Below are positions 31,204-32,569 of a stretch of DNA of 32,569 nucleotides, piece after piece (positions within the stretch are counted from its first letter, which is position 1; every line of letters begins with the position of its first letter). Where the stretch lies: positions 1 through 32,569 of the forward strand of contig SUZJ01000012.1 in the NCBI GenBank assembly GCA_015059945.1, written 5' to 3'. The notes beneath the pieces were generated by a model. The model did no database searches. It was not told where the DNA came from and saw nothing but the letters and a program-made list of their open reading frames with translations. Origin of the DNA: Rikenellaceae bacterium. Lineage in GTDB: Bacteria; Bacteroidota; Bacteroidia; Bacteroidales; Rikenellaceae. The translations under genes were made by a program, and so were the position numbers.

Positions 31204-31281
31204 CTTATATTAGTATTACCGTAATTATTCCACTCTGAGTGAATAGGCGTGTAACACAATTACCTTTCGTACAAACAACAA

Positions 31282-32391
31282 TTACCTATTTCTTCCTTTG
31301 TTTTTATGAGGAGTTACCTTTATGGAAGCCAATTTTGTCTTGCGAATCCAAGCTAACGCACTTCCATATTCTCCAAATCTTTTCTTTGCTCCTGTTTGCA
31401 CAAAGAGCTGTGTTAGGCGAATATTATTTGCAACATATTTACCTATTCTTGTACCCGACTCACCTCTATTATAACCATAAAACTCGCATGCCACCTCAGA
31501 CGTACACAAAAAATCTCTCGGACTACCAGTCCATTTCTCTCTATTTTTATAATACTCTCGGCGTTTTTGTAAGTTAAAACTATTCCAAGTAGGGGGTACC
31601 GGCATGTTCAAGTAATCTACCAACTCCAAAATATCATCATCTTGCAACTCCTTTTCTCGCTGCTCCTTGGCCAATAATTCTTGTCGTTTTCGTTCCTCTT
31701 CCGCTCTTTTAGCTTCTTCAAATTGCAACACCCTATTTTTTAAAGATATAATCTCTTTATCCTTGGTTGCAACAACATTTCTAAGTTCATCTATTTCTTT
31801 CTCTTTCAGTTTGATATTTGATTCGTTTTTTTGTCCGCTTAGAACTATTGCAGAAGAGAGTTTATTGATCTGGTTCCTTACATAACGTACACCGATTATA
31901 GAATCACAAACATAATCAGAATTAAAATATCGCTTATGAAATTTCAACAATTGCGACACATCATAATCATTTATTTTAGTAATATCAACCTCATAAAATG
32001 GGGTCATATCCATAATGTTGATACGCTCTGTATCAGCAAAGAACTTATAAATTACACCGTTAGTCAAAATAGCGATACGCGCATTTGATGTTGTATAATA
32101 ACGATATAACTGATTTATATGCAAATCCAGATCCTGACATACGTTTTTACATTCAACCAACAAAGAAGGACAACCATCAGCCATGATGGCATAATCTATA
32201 CGTTCTCCCTTCTTTATTCCAATATCACACACGAACTCAGGAACAACCTCTTTAGGATTAAATACATCATAACCCAACAACTGTATAAATGGCATAACTA
32301 GAGCCATCTTAACAGCTTCTTCATTGTCAACAGCCGATACTCGTTCTGCAACCAATGTCGATAATTCATATAACGCGTGAGCAAAATCCAT
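31282..32391 (-). CDS. HsdR-N-like PD-(D/E)XK nuclease-domain protein with coiled coil
   Basis: The 369-residue protein begins with a domain like the N-terminus of type I restriction HsdR. It shows NEEAVKMALVMPFIQLLGYD, then Asp66 in RIDYAI, Glu80/Lys82 in LLVECKN, and a QxxxY pair (Gln94, Tyr98); this is a full PD-(D/E)XK active site. A charged coiled coil follows (about residues 180-250: KEKEIDELRNVVATKDKEI..., then EEAKRAEEERKRQELLAKEQ). The C-terminal part (about 270-360) is an uncharacterised domain with EVACEFYGYNRGESGTRIGKY. There is no HsdM, HsdS or helicase nearby. Its base composition is clearly AT-richer than the rest of the window, and it sits beside an rRNA operon, which suggests gain by transfer. 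A defence or repair role is possible. Confidence 0.75.
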   Translation of the reverse strand: MDFAHALYELSTLVAERVSAVDNEEAVKMALVMPFIQLLGYDVFNPKEVVPEFVCDIGIKKGERIDYAIMADGCPSLLVECKNVCQDLDLHINQLYRYYTTSNARIAILTNGVIYKFFADTERINIMDMTPFYEVDITKINDYDVSQLLKFHKRYFNSDYVCDSIIGVRYVRNQINKLSSAIVLSGQKNESNIKLKEKEIDELRNVVATKDKEIISLKNRVLQFEEAKRAEEERKRQELLAKEQREKELQDDDILELVDYLNMPVPPTWNSFNLQKRREYYKNREKWTGSPRDFLCTSEVACEFYGYNRGESGTRIGKYVANNIRLTQLFVQTGAKKRFGEYGSALAWIRKTKLASIKVTPHKNKGRNR

Positions 32392-32442
32392 GTTGTAAAG
32401 TAGTTTTGATGCGTAAAGTTAAACAAAAGAAACGTACAAAGC

Positions 32443-32474
32443 AAAAAAAGACCAACCCTATTCGGATTGGTCTT
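32443..32474 (-). terminator. Terminator of the rRNA operon
   Basis: On the minus strand AAGACCAA, an 11-base loop and TTGGTCTT are followed by a run of T. It begins 6 bases after the 5S 3' end. Confidence 0.88.
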
Positions 32475-32479
32475 AAAGA

Positions 32480-32569
<90 letters not shown>

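Noticed and set aside
31282-32391. Complete type I restriction system
   Set aside because: Only the HsdR-N-like nuclease part is present; there is no helicase domain and no hsdM or hsdS gene in the window.

Overview
The window is chromosomal DNA of a member of the Bacteroidota, most likely order Bacteroidales. The evidence is a SusC/SusD pair under an ECF sigma/FecR pair, DUF4369-type TlpA lipoproteins, a TonB/ExbB/ExbD set, and many promoters of the Bacteroidetes type (TTTG, 19-20 bp, TAnnTTTG). Mid-range G+C and gene content would fit an Alistipes/Rikenellaceae-like genome, but I cannot fix the genus from the sequence alone.

Layout. 1-4.1 kb (minus strand): a small lipoprotein made of seven 19-residue repeats, UDP-glucose 4-epimerase (galE), and a PycB/OadA-type carboxyltransferase with two tandem biotinyl domains. 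4.3-4.8 kb: a plus-strand YbaN-family (DUF454) membrane protein and two 7-bp tandem-repeat arrays. 4.8-11.8 kb (minus): a tight envelope operon tamB-exbB-exbD-tonB-DUF1573, divergent from tsaD (plus). 12.9-14.6 kb: an XRE/DUF2975 regulatory pair divergent from a membrane-anchored alpha/beta hydrolase.

14.7-26.3 kb (minus): a signal-transducing nutrient-uptake locus. An ECF sigma factor and a FecR anti-sigma protein end at a terminator. They are followed by susC (with the STN signalling domain), susD, two thioredoxin-fold lipoproteins (WCRPC and WCGPC), and a secreted protein that joins a ThuA-like N-terminus to a DsbD-alpha-like C-terminus. Each gap after susD carries a strong hairpin. The probable logic is that a ligand bound by SusCD signals through FecR to the ECF factor, which turns on the uptake genes together with a thiol-redox module.

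26.4-27.8 kb (minus): a second, unrelated ECF sigma/membrane anti-sigma/small membrane protein operon with its own ECF-type promoter. 27.9-29.6 kb: a GyrI-like ligand-binding protein divergent from a SAM methyltransferase; their promoters abut, and the methyltransferase has a long, possibly structured leader. 29.8-31.1 kb: an AbrB-type regulator and a membrane acyltransferase. 31.3-32.4 kb (minus): an AT-rich orphan HsdR-N-like nuclease with a coiled coil, lying just downstream of the terminator of an rRNA operon whose 5S gene runs off the right edge.

No tRNA, CRISPR array, transposase or integrase was seen.
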